From a virus, in the IMG/VR virus record IMGVR_UViG_3300030430_004073, positions 9,589 to 40,864 of that record: a stretch of DNA of 31,276 nucleotides. One strand, 5' to 3'. A model generated the notes under the pieces. That model did not search any database. It saw only the letters and a list, made by a program, of their open reading frames with translations, and was not told the DNA's origin. Both the position numbers and the translations under genes were made by a program. Within the stretch, counting starts at the first letter, position 1. Every line of letters starts with the position of its first letter. Shown here one piece after another: positions 16,799 through 25,618 of the stretch.

Positions 16799-18061
16799 AT
16801 GAAAATTAGAAAAATTACTAAAACAGCACAGAACGTGTCTGTGCAAGATGTTGTAAATGACTACAACGATAAAAAAATGGCAATCGTTAAAGATTTCCAG
16901 AGACGAGTAGTTTGGCAACGTGACACTGCCAATAAATACATTGAATCAGTTAGTAAAGGTACCGCCGTTTCAGGTATCATTGTTGCTGATATCGAAAGCG
17001 GTATTGAAGCTTCTGATGCACACAGTGATATCAGAGGCGCCGAGAGATACCGAAAACTAAAAAGTGAAGGTAAGCTGACTGTTAATGAAGATGGTCAAAA
17101 TCGTTTACGCAAGGGTCTAATGGGGTTTGTTAATAATGAAACTACATTTACCGGAACGCTTTACGACTTGAACTATCAGCCTCAACAATTCACTAATATA
17201 AAGTTTGAAAAGCTACCAGTGAGCTTTCAACAAGCGTTTTTGCACAGCACCGTGATTATTGTTACTGTTAAAAACGCACCATTTAAAGAGTTGCCATCGA
17301 TTTTTCGTGATTTAAATGCTGGCGATCCTCTTAATAGAACTGAGAATCGACAATCATATCAAACTGATATTTCTAGTTGGATCCGAAAGTATTGCGAAGG
17401 CACTTTTTCTAACATCTGGTCAAGATTTAGTGGCTGCTCAGAGCAATCAATTTTGCGTATGAGAGATATTGAGTGGTTTACTCAAGCGTTTATGTCAATT
17501 AATGAACACACAAAGTCGCGCTTCTTTCGAGATGCAGATATGGATTGGTTTTATCAAATTGGTGAAAACCGAGCGATGTCTAAAGTCCCCGAATATGATG
17601 ATGCTGAACAGCGTAAATTTATCTCTATCATGGAGACTATCAAGAACACTGTAGAGCAACAGCAAGCAGTCCCTGCCTCTAAGACCATCCCACAGAGAAC
17701 TTTTTGGGCTATGTTGTTTGTTGCTGAGTATTTCTATGATTGTAATGGCAAATACGTGATTCACAGCTATGATCAGTTTTATCGAGATGTGCATTCTATT
17801 GATGCTCGCTTGGTTAACGATTCAAAGCATGACCAATCAAGTGACTTGAAGTTAGCCAGAGCTAATAATCCACACTTGGATGATGCTGACATCAGTGCCA
17901 TGGCTCCAGATAGCGATTACTACTGGTACCAGTGTCGCCGCATGGTTAATCCAACCCGTCGCGACACCCGAAAAGATACGTTAATAGCAGAAGTAAAAAA
18001 AGCTATTAGTAGCGGAAAATTCACATCTATCAATGCACCAGTTGCGCTGGCTAGTAAGTGA
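16799..18061 (+). CDS. DUF262-family protein (ParB/GmrS-like fold), putative nuclease or NTPase
   Basis: The 420-residue protein shows the DUF262 order of motifs: KDFQRRVVWQRDTANKYIES (31-50), GTAVSGIIVADIE (54-66), a DGQNR motif (98-102) matching the family's DGQQR, and later IFRDLNAGDPLNRTENRQ, matching the usual iN-G-xL-xxE-R segment. DUF262 is the fold of the GmrS part of type IV restriction enzymes and occurs in several phage-defence proteins. No HNH or DUF1524 domain is attached, so if it cuts DNA it may need a partner. The linker between the second strand and DGQ is longer than usual. It overlaps the methyltransferase gene by GTGA, so the two are probably co-translated. An AAAGGAG site precedes the ATG. 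Confidence 0.75.
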   Translation: MKIRKITKTAQNVSVQDVVNDYNDKKMAIVKDFQRRVVWQRDTANKYIESVSKGTAVSGIIVADIESGIEASDAHSDIRGAERYRKLKSEGKLTVNEDGQNRLRKGLMGFVNNETTFTGTLYDLNYQPQQFTNIKFEKLPVSFQQAFLHSTVIIVTVKNAPFKELPSIFRDLNAGDPLNRTENRQSYQTDISSWIRKYCEGTFSNIWSRFSGCSEQSILRMRDIEWFTQAFMSINEHTKSRFFRDADMDWFYQIGENRAMSKVPEYDDAEQRKFISIMETIKNTVEQQQAVPASKTIPQRTFWAMLFVAEYFYDCNGKYVIHSYDQFYRDVHSIDARLVNDSKHDQSSDLKLARANNPHLDDADISAMAPDSDYYWYQCRRMVNPTRRDTRKDTLIAEVKKAISSGKFTSINAPVALASK

Positions 18062-18855
18062 AAACGCCTTTGAGATATCCCGGCGGTAAATCACGCGCCG
18101 TTAAGCATATCTTACCTCACATCCCCGAAGGTGTCGAACGAGTGTGTTCGCCATTCTTCGGGGGTGGCTCTATTGAGCTTGCTTTGGCAAATCGTGGAAC
18201 TCAAGTGTTTGGTTATGACAAAATGAAACAGCTTGTGTGGTTTTGGATGGCGCTGTGCGGCGATAATAATCAATTGGCCGATGAGGTGCAAAAGCTGCGA
18301 GAGGAATATGATATCCGCAGTGGTGAGAAAGTGACAGGCTGTAGTAAAGACTCCTTTCACCAGTATCGCGAAGACCTCAAAACAGATTCATTCATGTTTT
18401 CTTACGAGAGGGCAGCGAAGTACTATGCCATTAATCGCGCCAGTTTTTCTGGTGCTACGTTTAGTGGTGGTTGGTCGGAACGTGCGTCATATGCACGCTT
18501 TACTGACTCCTCTATTAAGCGCTTGCGAGACTTTAAAGCCAAAAACTTTAGAGTAGATTACGCCGATTTTGAAGACGCAATCAATTATCATCCAAGGGCT
18601 TTCTTATACCTCGATCCGCCATACATGCTTAATGGATCGCAGAACTCTTTATATGGTATTGATGGTAATCTTCACAGTTCGTTTGACCATGAAAGACTAC
18701 ATGGCTTACTGACCAGCCGCACTGGCTGGCTGATGTCCTATAATGATTGCGAGACTATCAGAGAAATGTATGATGACTATGAAATAATTGAAGCTGAGTG
18801 GACTTATGGAATGAATAAGAGCAAACAGTCATCTGAGATACTAATTAAAGGGTAA
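18058..18855 (+). CDS. D12-class N6-adenine DNA methyltransferase (Dam-like)
   Basis: Transfers a methyl group from S-adenosylmethionine to adenine N6 in a short DNA target. The D12 family motifs are complete in 265 residues: motif X PLRYPGGKSRAV (4-15), motif I FFGGGSIEL (33-41) for SAM binding, INRASFSGATFSGGWS (125-140), and catalytic motif IV DPPY (186-189). The target cannot be read from sequence; GATC is common in such enzymes, and GATC sites occur in this window, so they are not avoided. The GTG start at 18058 overlaps the DUF262 gene stop. Protection of phage DNA from host restriction is the usual role; pairing with its neighbours suggests it could also protect against them. Confidence 0.92.
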   Translation: MKTPLRYPGGKSRAVKHILPHIPEGVERVCSPFFGGGSIELALANRGTQVFGYDKMKQLVWFWMALCGDNNQLADEVQKLREEYDIRSGEKVTGCSKDSFHQYREDLKTDSFMFSYERAAKYYAINRASFSGATFSGGWSERASYARFTDSSIKRLRDFKAKNFRVDYADFEDAINYHPRAFLYLDPPYMLNGSQNSLYGIDGNLHSSFDHERLHGLLTSRTGWLMSYNDCETIREMYDDYEIIEAEWTYGMNKSKQSSEILIKG

Positions 18856-18860
18856 TGAGC

Positions 18861-19997
18861 ATGAAAAAGATCATCGAAAGTTGGGACTTTTATCTAACGG
18901 AACAAAAATGTAAGCTTCCAAACCGAGGAGATATTGCTGAAGGTATTGTTGCTGCTGCTATCGCTGCTAAACTTTCCAAGAGAATAGATGGAAAAATAGG
19001 AATGGTCGATGCATCCGATGTTATAGCTCAAATTGCCAATATTAAACAAATGAACGCTGTAGTTAGCAATGTTGTTCCTGACTTTAGTAGTGAATATGAG
19101 GACAAAGTTAGTTTTTCTATTTCAATGCCCAAGCGTCCGTTTGAGGCTCTACTTGATAGAAATATTTTAACTTGCTTACAGGGCGAATATGAAGGTGCGG
19201 TTAGCTACGTAAATAGCCCCCCGATGCACAAGTTTGCAACAAGACTTGCGTCAAATAGAAAATCAAATGATATATTAGTAAAAGCGGCTGGCACAGAGGA
19301 TCAAAAGGGTACAAAAGTTGATATATCAATAATTGTAGACGGTAATAAATTAAGGAATCAATTATCACTAAAAGTAAAAGGTGGCGAACAATTTGCACAA
19401 AAAACCGGAAAGGCTTTTGATGTTCAAAAAGCTTTTTGGGAGCCTCTTGGTATTGATGTGTCAAGTGCCGAGCAGGCGTACAATAGAATTGTTAGCAATA
19501 TACCAGATGGTAAGCCATTTTTTTCTCGTGATGAGATTGATGCCGGAGGCTTTTTAAGGCTGGCATCTGATGCAACAAGTTTAATATACCAGCAAGCATA
19601 TAAAGTTTTAGAGTCTAAGCTACAGAATGATAGATTTGAAGCTGAGTTTGTTAAATTGTTGGCTGATTATATTAAAACTGGTGCTGTTGGACCAGAGTCT
19701 GAGTTTATTGAGTTGGTGAAAATTTTACCCGGCGGTTTCAAAAGAGCTAGATTCGGTAAAAAGTTTTACACTGAGATGGAAAAAGCAAATTTATATCCTA
19801 TTATTAATACTTCCGGTTCTTATCCAAAAATCCAAATTATTTACGAGGATGCTGCAGGAAACAAAAGTGTTCTTGTGCAAATGAGAGCTAAAGTAGAAAG
19901 AGCTTCGGGAAAGTCTGGTGGCACTAAAAAGTATGGTGTTCTAATGAGAAACTATCTTGAAACAGGTCCAGCGTTATATAAGTTAGCTGGTGTGTAA
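18861..19997 (+). CDS. Unrecognised protein, possibly restriction-endonuclease-like fold
   Basis: No sure family. About 378 residues from ATG 18861, chosen because AAAGGG (18847-18852) is well spaced for it; the ATG at 18855, in a TAATG overlap, is too close. The N-terminus KKIIESWDFYLTEQ is a short helix common at the start of T4-like accessory proteins. IAEGIVAAAIAAKL, then KVDISIIVDG, then NQLSLKVKGGEQFAQ could be the alpha-helix Glu, the Asp and the x-x-Lys of a PD-(D/E)xK nuclease (E27, D154, K171 in this numbering), although the residue two before Lys is Ser rather than Glu or Gln. The segment SLKVKGGEQF recalls a family of uncharacterised marine phage proteins. Its place after a methyltransferase fits a nuclease but does not prove it. 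Confidence 0.4.
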   Translation: MKKIIESWDFYLTEQKCKLPNRGDIAEGIVAAAIAAKLSKRIDGKIGMVDASDVIAQIANIKQMNAVVSNVVPDFSSEYEDKVSFSISMPKRPFEALLDRNILTCLQGEYEGAVSYVNSPPMHKFATRLASNRKSNDILVKAAGTEDQKGTKVDISIIVDGNKLRNQLSLKVKGGEQFAQKTGKAFDVQKAFWEPLGIDVSSAEQAYNRIVSNIPDGKPFFSRDEIDAGGFLRLASDATSLIYQQAYKVLESKLQNDRFEAEFVKLLADYIKTGAVGPESEFIELVKILPGGFKRARFGKKFYTEMEKANLYPIINTSGSYPKIQIIYEDAAGNKSVLVQMRAKVERASGKSGGTKKYGVLMRNYLETGPALYKLAGV

Positions 19998-20004
19998 ATA
20001 ACAT

Positions 20005-20033
20005 TTGACATCATTAATTTATGGTGTTATCTT
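20005..20033 (+). promoter_or_regulatory. Candidate sigma70 promoter for the uvsX-like gene
   Basis: TTGACA (20005-20010), 17-base spacer, TATCTT (20028-20033). A perfect TATAAT also sits at 20038-20043 but is 27 bases from the -35. AGGAGGG at 20048-20054 precedes the ATG. Confidence 0.5.
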
Positions 20034-20057
20034 ATATTATAATTAACAGGAGGGCTA

Positions 20058-21206
20058 ATGCCTAAGAAAACCACCGCCAAGGCCGGGCGTGTAAATTTAC
20101 AAGATCTTATGAAACTTGTAAATAAAAAAGCAGGTCAAAACGTTGCTCACGATCTTACGGGCGATAACCCTACGTCTGTCAAAGAATGGATTCCAACCGG
20201 CTCACGCTGGCTAGACTCTATCATTGCTAAAGGTCAAATCGCTGGTATTCCAGTGGGTAAGATTACAGAGATTGCAGGTCTTGAAGCAACTGGCAAATCA
20301 TACATGGCAACACAGATTGCCGCCAACGCCCAGAAAGCGGGTAAGATGGTCGTTTATTTCGATTCTGAGTCTGCTATCGACCCAATGTTCTTGGAGCGAG
20401 CAGGATGCGATCTAGAGCGATTAATGTACGTTCAAGCATCCTCTGTCGAGTTTGTGCTTGAGACTATCGAAGAGTTACTTGGTGCAACTGATGAGCAGAT
20501 GGTTTTTATCTGGGATTCACTAGCATTTACGCCATCAATCTCTGATGTTCAAGGTGACTTCAACCCACAATCATCAATGGCTGTCAAAGCTCGTATTCTC
20601 GCTAAGGGTATGTCAAAGCTTGTTATTCCTATTGCGGATAAGAAAGCAACGTTTATTGTTCTTAACCAGCTTAAGACCAACATCCCGCAGGGTCCGCTAG
20701 CTAGACAAATTGCAATGACAACGCCCTATATCACTCCCGGTGGTAAAGCGATGCATTATGCATACTCGCTTCGGATTTGGCTCACCGGCCGAAAAGCAAA
20801 GTCCGCATTCATCGAAGACGAACGAGGTTTCCGTATTGGCTCTGAAGTTAAAGTAAAACTTGAAAAGTCTCGCTTTGGTACCCAAGGTCGTTCCTGTGCA
20901 TTCCGCATTATGTGGGGCACTGATGATGTTGGTATCCGAGATGAGGAATCTTGGTTTGATGCTATTAAAGGTTCCGAACATCTATCATCCGCCGGCGCAT
21001 GGTATACGCTATCAATGCCTGATGGATATGTTAAGAAATTTCAGCCTTCAAAGTGGACTGAGCTTGTAACATCTGATGAAGAATTTAAAAGCAGAGTTAT
21101 CAGTATTATGGACGAAGAAATCGTGCAGAAGTTTGATAAACGCCAAGGCGATGCTAGCACATACTACGAAGATCCAGAGGATATATCAGTTCCAATAAAA
21201 GAATAA
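20058..21206 (+). CDS. UvsX/RecA-like recombinase
   Basis: ATP-dependent strand exchange protein that forms filaments on gp32-cleared single-stranded DNA and starts recombination-dependent replication. Walker A is GLEATGKS (74-81), preceded by the family's strand GKITEIA; Walker B is MVFIWDS (148-154); FDSESAIDP (101-109) and VLNQLKTNIPQG further on match the RecA/UvsX L2 neighbourhood, followed by TPGGKAMHYAYSLRI. Length (382) is close to T4 UvsX (391). The N-terminus is basic, as in UvsX. It has its own promoter candidate and a very strong Shine-Dalgarno, consistent with high expression, and stands ahead of fen and dnaB. Confidence 0.95.
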   Translation: MPKKTTAKAGRVNLQDLMKLVNKKAGQNVAHDLTGDNPTSVKEWIPTGSRWLDSIIAKGQIAGIPVGKITEIAGLEATGKSYMATQIAANAQKAGKMVVYFDSESAIDPMFLERAGCDLERLMYVQASSVEFVLETIEELLGATDEQMVFIWDSLAFTPSISDVQGDFNPQSSMAVKARILAKGMSKLVIPIADKKATFIVLNQLKTNIPQGPLARQIAMTTPYITPGGKAMHYAYSLRIWLTGRKAKSAFIEDERGFRIGSEVKVKLEKSRFGTQGRSCAFRIMWGTDDVGIRDEESWFDAIKGSEHLSSAGAWYTLSMPDGYVKKFQPSKWTELVTSDEEFKSRVISIMDEEIVQKFDKRQGDASTYYEDPEDISVPIKE

Positions 21207-21214
21207 AATATTAC

Positions 21215-21243
21215 TTGACTATTGACCTCCGATGAGTTATTCT
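21215..21243 (+). promoter_or_regulatory. Candidate promoter inside the fen leader hairpin
   Basis: TTGACT (21215-21220), 17-base spacer, TATTCT (21238-21243). The -10 lies in the loop of the inverted repeat at 21225-21258, and predicted initiation near 21250 falls at the start of its right arm. A transcript from here would lack the left arm. Confidence 0.45.
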
Positions 21244-21258
21244 ATGACTGTCGGAGGT
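21225..21258 (+). promoter_or_regulatory. Hairpin that hides the fen ribosome-binding site
   Basis: ACCTCCGA (21225-21232) and TCGGAGGT (21251-21258) form a perfect 8-bp stem with an 18-base loop. The right arm contains the whole Shine-Dalgarno GGAGG (21253-21257), six bases before the ATG at 21264. Transcripts reading through from uvsX can fold it and block ribosomes. The six T that follow could also make it a weak terminator, but they lead straight into the start codon. Confidence 0.6.
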
Positions 21259-21263
21259 TTTTT

Positions 21264-22232
21264 ATGTCAGAGCAGAAAAAAAGGGTTATTGTTATTGATG
21301 CCCTTAACATGTTCATCCGTGCCTATATTGTTGATCCATCTTTATCTACAAATGGTCAGCCAATTGGAGGTATCAAAGGAACTATCAAGATTTTACAAAA
21401 GCTGGTTCGCATGACTGAACCAGACGAAATCGTGATGGTTTGGGATGGACCCAATGGCTCATTGAAAAGAAAAAGTATTGATAAGAACTACAAAGAAGGT
21501 CGTAAGCCGTTACGCCTGAATAGAGCCGTACATAACCTCACAGATAACGAAGTGATTCATAATAAAATATGGCAGCAAACTAGAGTGATGTCTTATTTTA
21601 ATGAAATGCCGATTATACAAATTATTATTCCAGAGGTTGAAGCTGACGATGTTATCTCGCAAGTTACAAAACTAGAAAAGTATGACGGGTGGCAGAAAGT
21701 CATTATCTCTAATGATAAAGACTTTTTACAGTTGTGTGATGATTCGACAGTTGTATATCGACCAACTAGTAATCAACTCGTAAATAAAAACCGAGTTATT
21801 GAAGAATATGGAGTCCACCCAAACAACATGGCACTAGCTAGAGCTATAGTTGGTGATGCTTCAGATAACCTGATTGGCATTAAAGGTGCAGGCTTGATCT
21901 CGGTCAAGAAAAGACTGTCTTTCCTTGCGTCGGAAAAAGACTATACTATCAACGAGTTAGTTGATTTCTGTGAGAAAGCAGATAGTAAATTGAAATTTTT
22001 TACTAACATCATTGAGGGAAAAGAAGTTATTTCTCATAATTATAAAATGATGCAACTGTACGCACCGTTGTTATCATTTCAATCAAAGCAGTTTATCTCT
22101 GAATCGATTGAAAACTTCCAGTGTACCTTCAACAAAACAGAAATTTTATCTCTAATGAGAGAGGATGGTTTTGGTGAATTGAACTGGGAAGATTTGAGAG
22201 CAAATCTAAATAGAATTTTATTAAATTGCTAG
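21264..22232 (+). CDS. RNase H / 5'-3' exonuclease (T4 Rnh, FEN family)
   Basis: Removes RNA primers and 5' flaps during lagging-strand synthesis. The 322-residue protein carries the FEN/5' nuclease acidic residues in order: VIVIDALN (D12), MVWDGPNG (D61), PEVEADDV (E126, D128, D129), SNDKDF (D151, D153) and GDASDNLIGIKGAG (D198, D201), ending in the helix-hairpin-helix needed for duplex binding. Length is close to T4 Rnh (305). The start is ATG 21264, decided by GGAGG at 21253-21257; a longer frame from TTG 21222 would run through the hairpin. It provides the 5' nuclease that the short family A polymerase here lacks. Likely controlled by the leader hairpin and internal promoter. Confidence 0.92.
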   Translation: MSEQKKRVIVIDALNMFIRAYIVDPSLSTNGQPIGGIKGTIKILQKLVRMTEPDEIVMVWDGPNGSLKRKSIDKNYKEGRKPLRLNRAVHNLTDNEVIHNKIWQQTRVMSYFNEMPIIQIIIPEVEADDVISQVTKLEKYDGWQKVIISNDKDFLQLCDDSTVVYRPTSNQLVNKNRVIEEYGVHPNNMALARAIVGDASDNLIGIKGAGLISVKKRLSFLASEKDYTINELVDFCEKADSKLKFFTNIIEGKEVISHNYKMMQLYAPLLSFQSKQFISESIENFQCTFNKTEILSLMREDGFGELNWEDLRANLNRILLNC

Positions 22233-22260
22233 TTGACAATTTCACTAAACAATTTATAAT
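22233..22260 (+). promoter_or_regulatory. Consensus sigma70 promoter for the dnaB-like gene
   Basis: A perfect TTGACA (22233-22238), 16-base spacer and perfect TATAAT (22255-22260), beginning one base after the fen stop codon. Predicted initiation is near 22267, giving a leader of about 11 bases before the TTG start. Confidence 0.75.
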
Positions 22261-22277
22261 ACAACCACGAGGTTAAT

Positions 22278-23654
22278 TTGTCAGCTAAGCCATCTTTCAG
22301 CAATTATGGAAAAAGTTTCCAAGAAGATTTGGTGCATCTAATACTTAATGATCGTCCGTTTGCGGACCAGATTTTAGAAGTATTGGATGTTAACTTTTTG
22401 GAGCTTGAATATTTGCGCTTGTTCACAAATAAGATTGTTGAATATCGTCAAAAATATTCTAAACATCCATCGCACACTATTGTTGACTCTATACTAAACA
22501 CAGAATTATCTAAAGAAGATAAAGTAGTATCTGAGCAAATTAAGGAATATTTTAGCAAGGTCTCGTCTACTGAAGTTGAAGGTTCTGAATATATCAAAGA
22601 GCAGTCACTAGATTTTTGTAGAAAGCAAAATCTTAAGGAGGCAATGCTAAAATCAGTTGACCTTCTGCAATCTTGTTCGTTTGATGAAATCTCCAAAATT
22701 ATCAACGATTCCCTCAAGCTTGGTTCTGAAAATAATTTTGGCTATGACTACCTTGCTGACTTTGAAGAAAGATACTTGCCTAAGTTTAGAAACCCAGTTA
22801 CTACTGGTTGGAAAGAGATCGATGACATTTGTGGCAGCGGTCTTGGCAAATCTGAACTGGGAGTTGTTGTAGCGCCCACTGGCGCTGGTAAATCTATGGT
22901 TTTGGTGCATCTTGGAGCACAAGCGATCAAAGAGGGTAAAACTGTCATCCATTACACTTTAGAGCTTCAAGAGACTGTTATTGGTAAGCGATATGATAGC
23001 TGCATTACAAGTTATCCACTTTCAGAGTTAACGTCTTTTAAAGATGATGTATACGAACAAATCAAAGACTTAGAGGGACACTTAATTGTTAAAGAATATC
23101 CTACAAAATCAGCAACAACTGGTACAATAAAGAACCATCTTAACAAACTAATCAAAAGGGGAATTGAGCCCGGCATGATCATTGTTGATTATGCTGATTT
23201 GTTGCGGCCGATGGTTATTAGAAAAGAAAAAAGAAATGAGCTTGAATCAATTTATGAAGAACTCCGCGCGATATCCACAGAATATAATTGTCCAATCTGG
23301 ACCGCTTCACAAACTAACCGATCAGGTTTGAATGCTGAGGTGATCACAATGGAACAAATTTCTGAGGCTTTTAATAAATGTTTCGTAGCTGATTTCATCT
23401 TCTCCGTCTCACGAACAATCGAAGATAAACAAAATAATAAAGGTAAAATATTCATCGCAAAAAACAGAAATGGTCCCGATGGTATGGTCTATGACATATT
23501 TATGGATACGTCAAATGTCAATATTAGAGTTTTACCTAAAACACAAACTATAAATAATGGCGTGGTTACGTCACCCGTGCAGTTAACACCAAAAATGCAG
23601 AAAGAGCATTTACATTCAAAGTATCAAAAATTTAGAAGGAACAAAACAAAATGA
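22278..23654 (+). CDS. Replicative DNA helicase (DnaB / T4 gp41-like)
   Basis: Hexameric 5'-3' helicase that opens the replication fork. It has 458 residues: an N-terminal helical domain (1-150) and a RecA-like motor. Walker A is APTGAGKSM (199-207), preceded by VTTGWKEIDD as in DnaB; Walker B is IIVDYADLL (301-309); WTASQTNRSG (341-350) is motif H3; AKNRNGPDG (394-402) carries the arginine finger. Length is near T4 gp41 (475). The start is TTG 22278 with CGAGGT at 22268-22273; no nearby ATG is in frame. It overlaps nrdJ by ATGA. No primase is seen in the window, so priming is encoded elsewhere or by the host. Confidence 0.95.
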   Translation: MSAKPSFSNYGKSFQEDLVHLILNDRPFADQILEVLDVNFLELEYLRLFTNKIVEYRQKYSKHPSHTIVDSILNTELSKEDKVVSEQIKEYFSKVSSTEVEGSEYIKEQSLDFCRKQNLKEAMLKSVDLLQSCSFDEISKIINDSLKLGSENNFGYDYLADFEERYLPKFRNPVTTGWKEIDDICGSGLGKSELGVVVAPTGAGKSMVLVHLGAQAIKEGKTVIHYTLELQETVIGKRYDSCITSYPLSELTSFKDDVYEQIKDLEGHLIVKEYPTKSATTGTIKNHLNKLIKRGIEPGMIIVDYADLLRPMVIRKEKRNELESIYEELRAISTEYNCPIWTASQTNRSGLNAEVITMEQISEAFNKCFVADFIFSVSRTIEDKQNNKGKIFIAKNRNGPDGMVYDIFMDTSNVNIRVLPKTQTINNGVVTSPVQLTPKMQKEHLHSKYQKFRRNKTK

Positions 23655-25618
23655 AAACTATTGAAAACATCCGCAAGTTCAGATTATCTGACTCGTTTAT
23701 TGAGCCTTACACAACAGCCGAAGTACCATGGGGTCCGCTTGGGTATGTTACCTTCAAGCGCACTTATGCTAGAAGGTTGAGCGAATTTGATCCTAACGCT
23801 ACTGGCACAGAAGAATGGTGGCAAACATGCCGTCGTGTCATCGAGGGTATGTTCAATATTCAAAAAGAACATGTTGTTCGTCTTGGATTAGAGTGGAATG
23901 ATAATAAGGCACAGAAAACAGCGAAAGATGCTTTTGATCGTTTGTTTAACTTGAAGTGGACACCACCCGGTCGCGGTCTTTGGATGATGGGCACCAAATT
24001 TGTTGAGGAAAGAACTGGTGCCGCTTTGTTCAATTGTGCTTTCCGTTCCACACAAGATTTATCCAGCAAAGGTGGCTACATTTTTGCTTGGATTATGGAT
24101 GCGTTGATGGTTGGTGTTGGTGTTGGATTTGATACTAAGGGCGCTGGTACCCTTAACATTAAAGAGCCAGTGTACACTAATGATACGCTGCTTATTGATG
24201 ACTCGCGTGAGGGCTGGGTTGACTCGGTACACTTGCTGCTTGACGGCTTTTTTCTCGGAGGAAAAGTACCAAAGTTTGATTATTCAGCAATCAGACCTGA
24301 AGGAGCCCCAATTCTTGGGTTTGGTGGCACCTCTTCTGGAGCCGGACCATTAATCGAACTACATGATAACTTGAAAGAACTTTTTTCAGATAAAATTGGT
24401 GAACAAATTACATCGGTTGATATTGTTGATGTTGAAAATCTAATCGGTCGTTGTGTGGTTGCTGGTAATGTGAGACGTTCTGCTGCTTTGGCGATTGGAG
24501 ATTCTAATGACTTTAGGTATCTTGAGATGAAGAATGATCAAGAAAAGCTTTATCACCACCGTTGGGGCTCTAATAATTCATTTGATGCTGAAGTCGGGAT
24601 GGATTACAGTTGGCACGCTGAGCAATCGCAAACTAATGGTGAACCCGGTTATATCTGGCTTGAAAACGCGAGAGCATACGGAAGAATGAAAGATGGTGAA
24701 AATTATGATGATATCGAGGTTATGGGATTTAATCCTTGTGTGGAGCAAAGCTTACACAACGCTGAGATGTGTTGTCTAGTAGAAACGTTTCCTGCTAAAC
24801 ATGATGATTATGAAGACTATCTTAAAACATTAAAGTGTGCTTATTTGTATGGCAAGACCGTTACTCTTGTTAATACACACTGGCCAGAGACAAACGCCAA
24901 GATGCTTAAAAACCGTCGCATTGGTTTGTCACAATCAGGCATCGTGCAAGCTTTCAATAAGCATGGACGCCGCGAAATGCTTGAGTGGTGCGACAATGCG
25001 TACACACAAATTAATGAACTTGACAGAGAATACTCTAACTGGTTGTGTGTTCCTAATTCGATCAAGATGACATCGATTAAGCCTTCCGGCACCGTTTCGT
25101 TGTTGAATGGCTCCACCCCCGGCATCCATTTCCCAGAGGATGAATACTACATCCGCCGTATTAGATTTTCTAAGTCGTCACAAATTCTTAAAACATTAGA
25201 AAAAGCAGGTTATAATATTGAAGATGATAAATACTCTCCGAATACTTCTGTTGTCGAGTTTCCTGTCAAGGAGCCATATTTTACAAAAGGAAAGCGAGAT
25301 GTTTCTATGTGGGAACAACTTGAAATTGCAGCCCAGTATCAGAATTATTGGGCAGATAACGCCGTGTCTGTTACGATCTCGTTTAAAGACTCTGAGTCAG
25401 ATCAGATTCTTAACGCCTTAGAGATGTATGAAACTAGATTAAAAGCAGTATCATTTCTTAAGTATGAAGAAACTGGATATGAACAAGCACCCTACGAATC
25501 TATTACTAAAGAAAAGTATGAAGAGATGAGCAAAAAAGTGCAGCCAATTATCAAAATTGAAGATGATAAAGGTGGAGTAGGCACTAAATTTTGTAGTAAC
25601 GATACTTGTGAAATTTAA
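23651..25618 (+). CDS. nrdJ: Adenosylcobalamin-dependent (class II) ribonucleotide reductase
   Basis: Reduces ribonucleoside triphosphates to deoxyribonucleotides using a B12-derived radical, with no separate radical subunit and no oxygen requirement. It matches the monomeric Lactobacillus leichmannii type. The active-site loop NPCVE (361-365) gives N361, C363 and E365; C129 (FNCAF) and C374 would be the redox pair, with C363 to C374 spaced 11 as in L. leichmannii C408 and C419. The tail CSNDTC (C648, C653) matches its C731/C736 pair. SIKPSGTVSLL (475-485) is the phosphate-binding loop. At 655 residues it is shorter than the 739-residue enzyme. It depends on host cobalamin. ATGA overlap with dnaB implies coupling; the GroES-like gene follows directly. 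Confidence 0.94.
   Translation: MKTIENIRKFRLSDSFIEPYTTAEVPWGPLGYVTFKRTYARRLSEFDPNATGTEEWWQTCRRVIEGMFNIQKEHVVRLGLEWNDNKAQKTAKDAFDRLFNLKWTPPGRGLWMMGTKFVEERTGAALFNCAFRSTQDLSSKGGYIFAWIMDALMVGVGVGFDTKGAGTLNIKEPVYTNDTLLIDDSREGWVDSVHLLLDGFFLGGKVPKFDYSAIRPEGAPILGFGGTSSGAGPLIELHDNLKELFSDKIGEQITSVDIVDVENLIGRCVVAGNVRRSAALAIGDSNDFRYLEMKNDQEKLYHHRWGSNNSFDAEVGMDYSWHAEQSQTNGEPGYIWLENARAYGRMKDGENYDDIEVMGFNPCVEQSLHNAEMCCLVETFPAKHDDYEDYLKTLKCAYLYGKTVTLVNTHWPETNAKMLKNRRIGLSQSGIVQAFNKHGRREMLEWCDNAYTQINELDREYSNWLCVPNSIKMTSIKPSGTVSLLNGSTPGIHFPEDEYYIRRIRFSKSSQILKTLEKAGYNIEDDKYSPNTSVVEFPVKEPYFTKGKRDVSMWEQLEIAAQYQNYWADNAVSVTISFKDSESDQILNALEMYETRLKAVSFLKYEETGYEQAPYESITKEKYEEMSKKVQPIIKIEDDKGGVGTKFCSNDTCEI

Noticed and set aside
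18058-18855. Avoidance of GATC as proof of the methylase target
   Set aside because: GATC sites are present in many genes of the window, so no avoidance is seen, and the D12 target cannot be read from sequence.
21222-21263. Upstream TTG start for the FEN gene
   Set aside because: It would translate through the hairpin and lacks a ribosome-binding site; ATG 21264 has GGAGG six bases upstream and starts the conserved domain properly.
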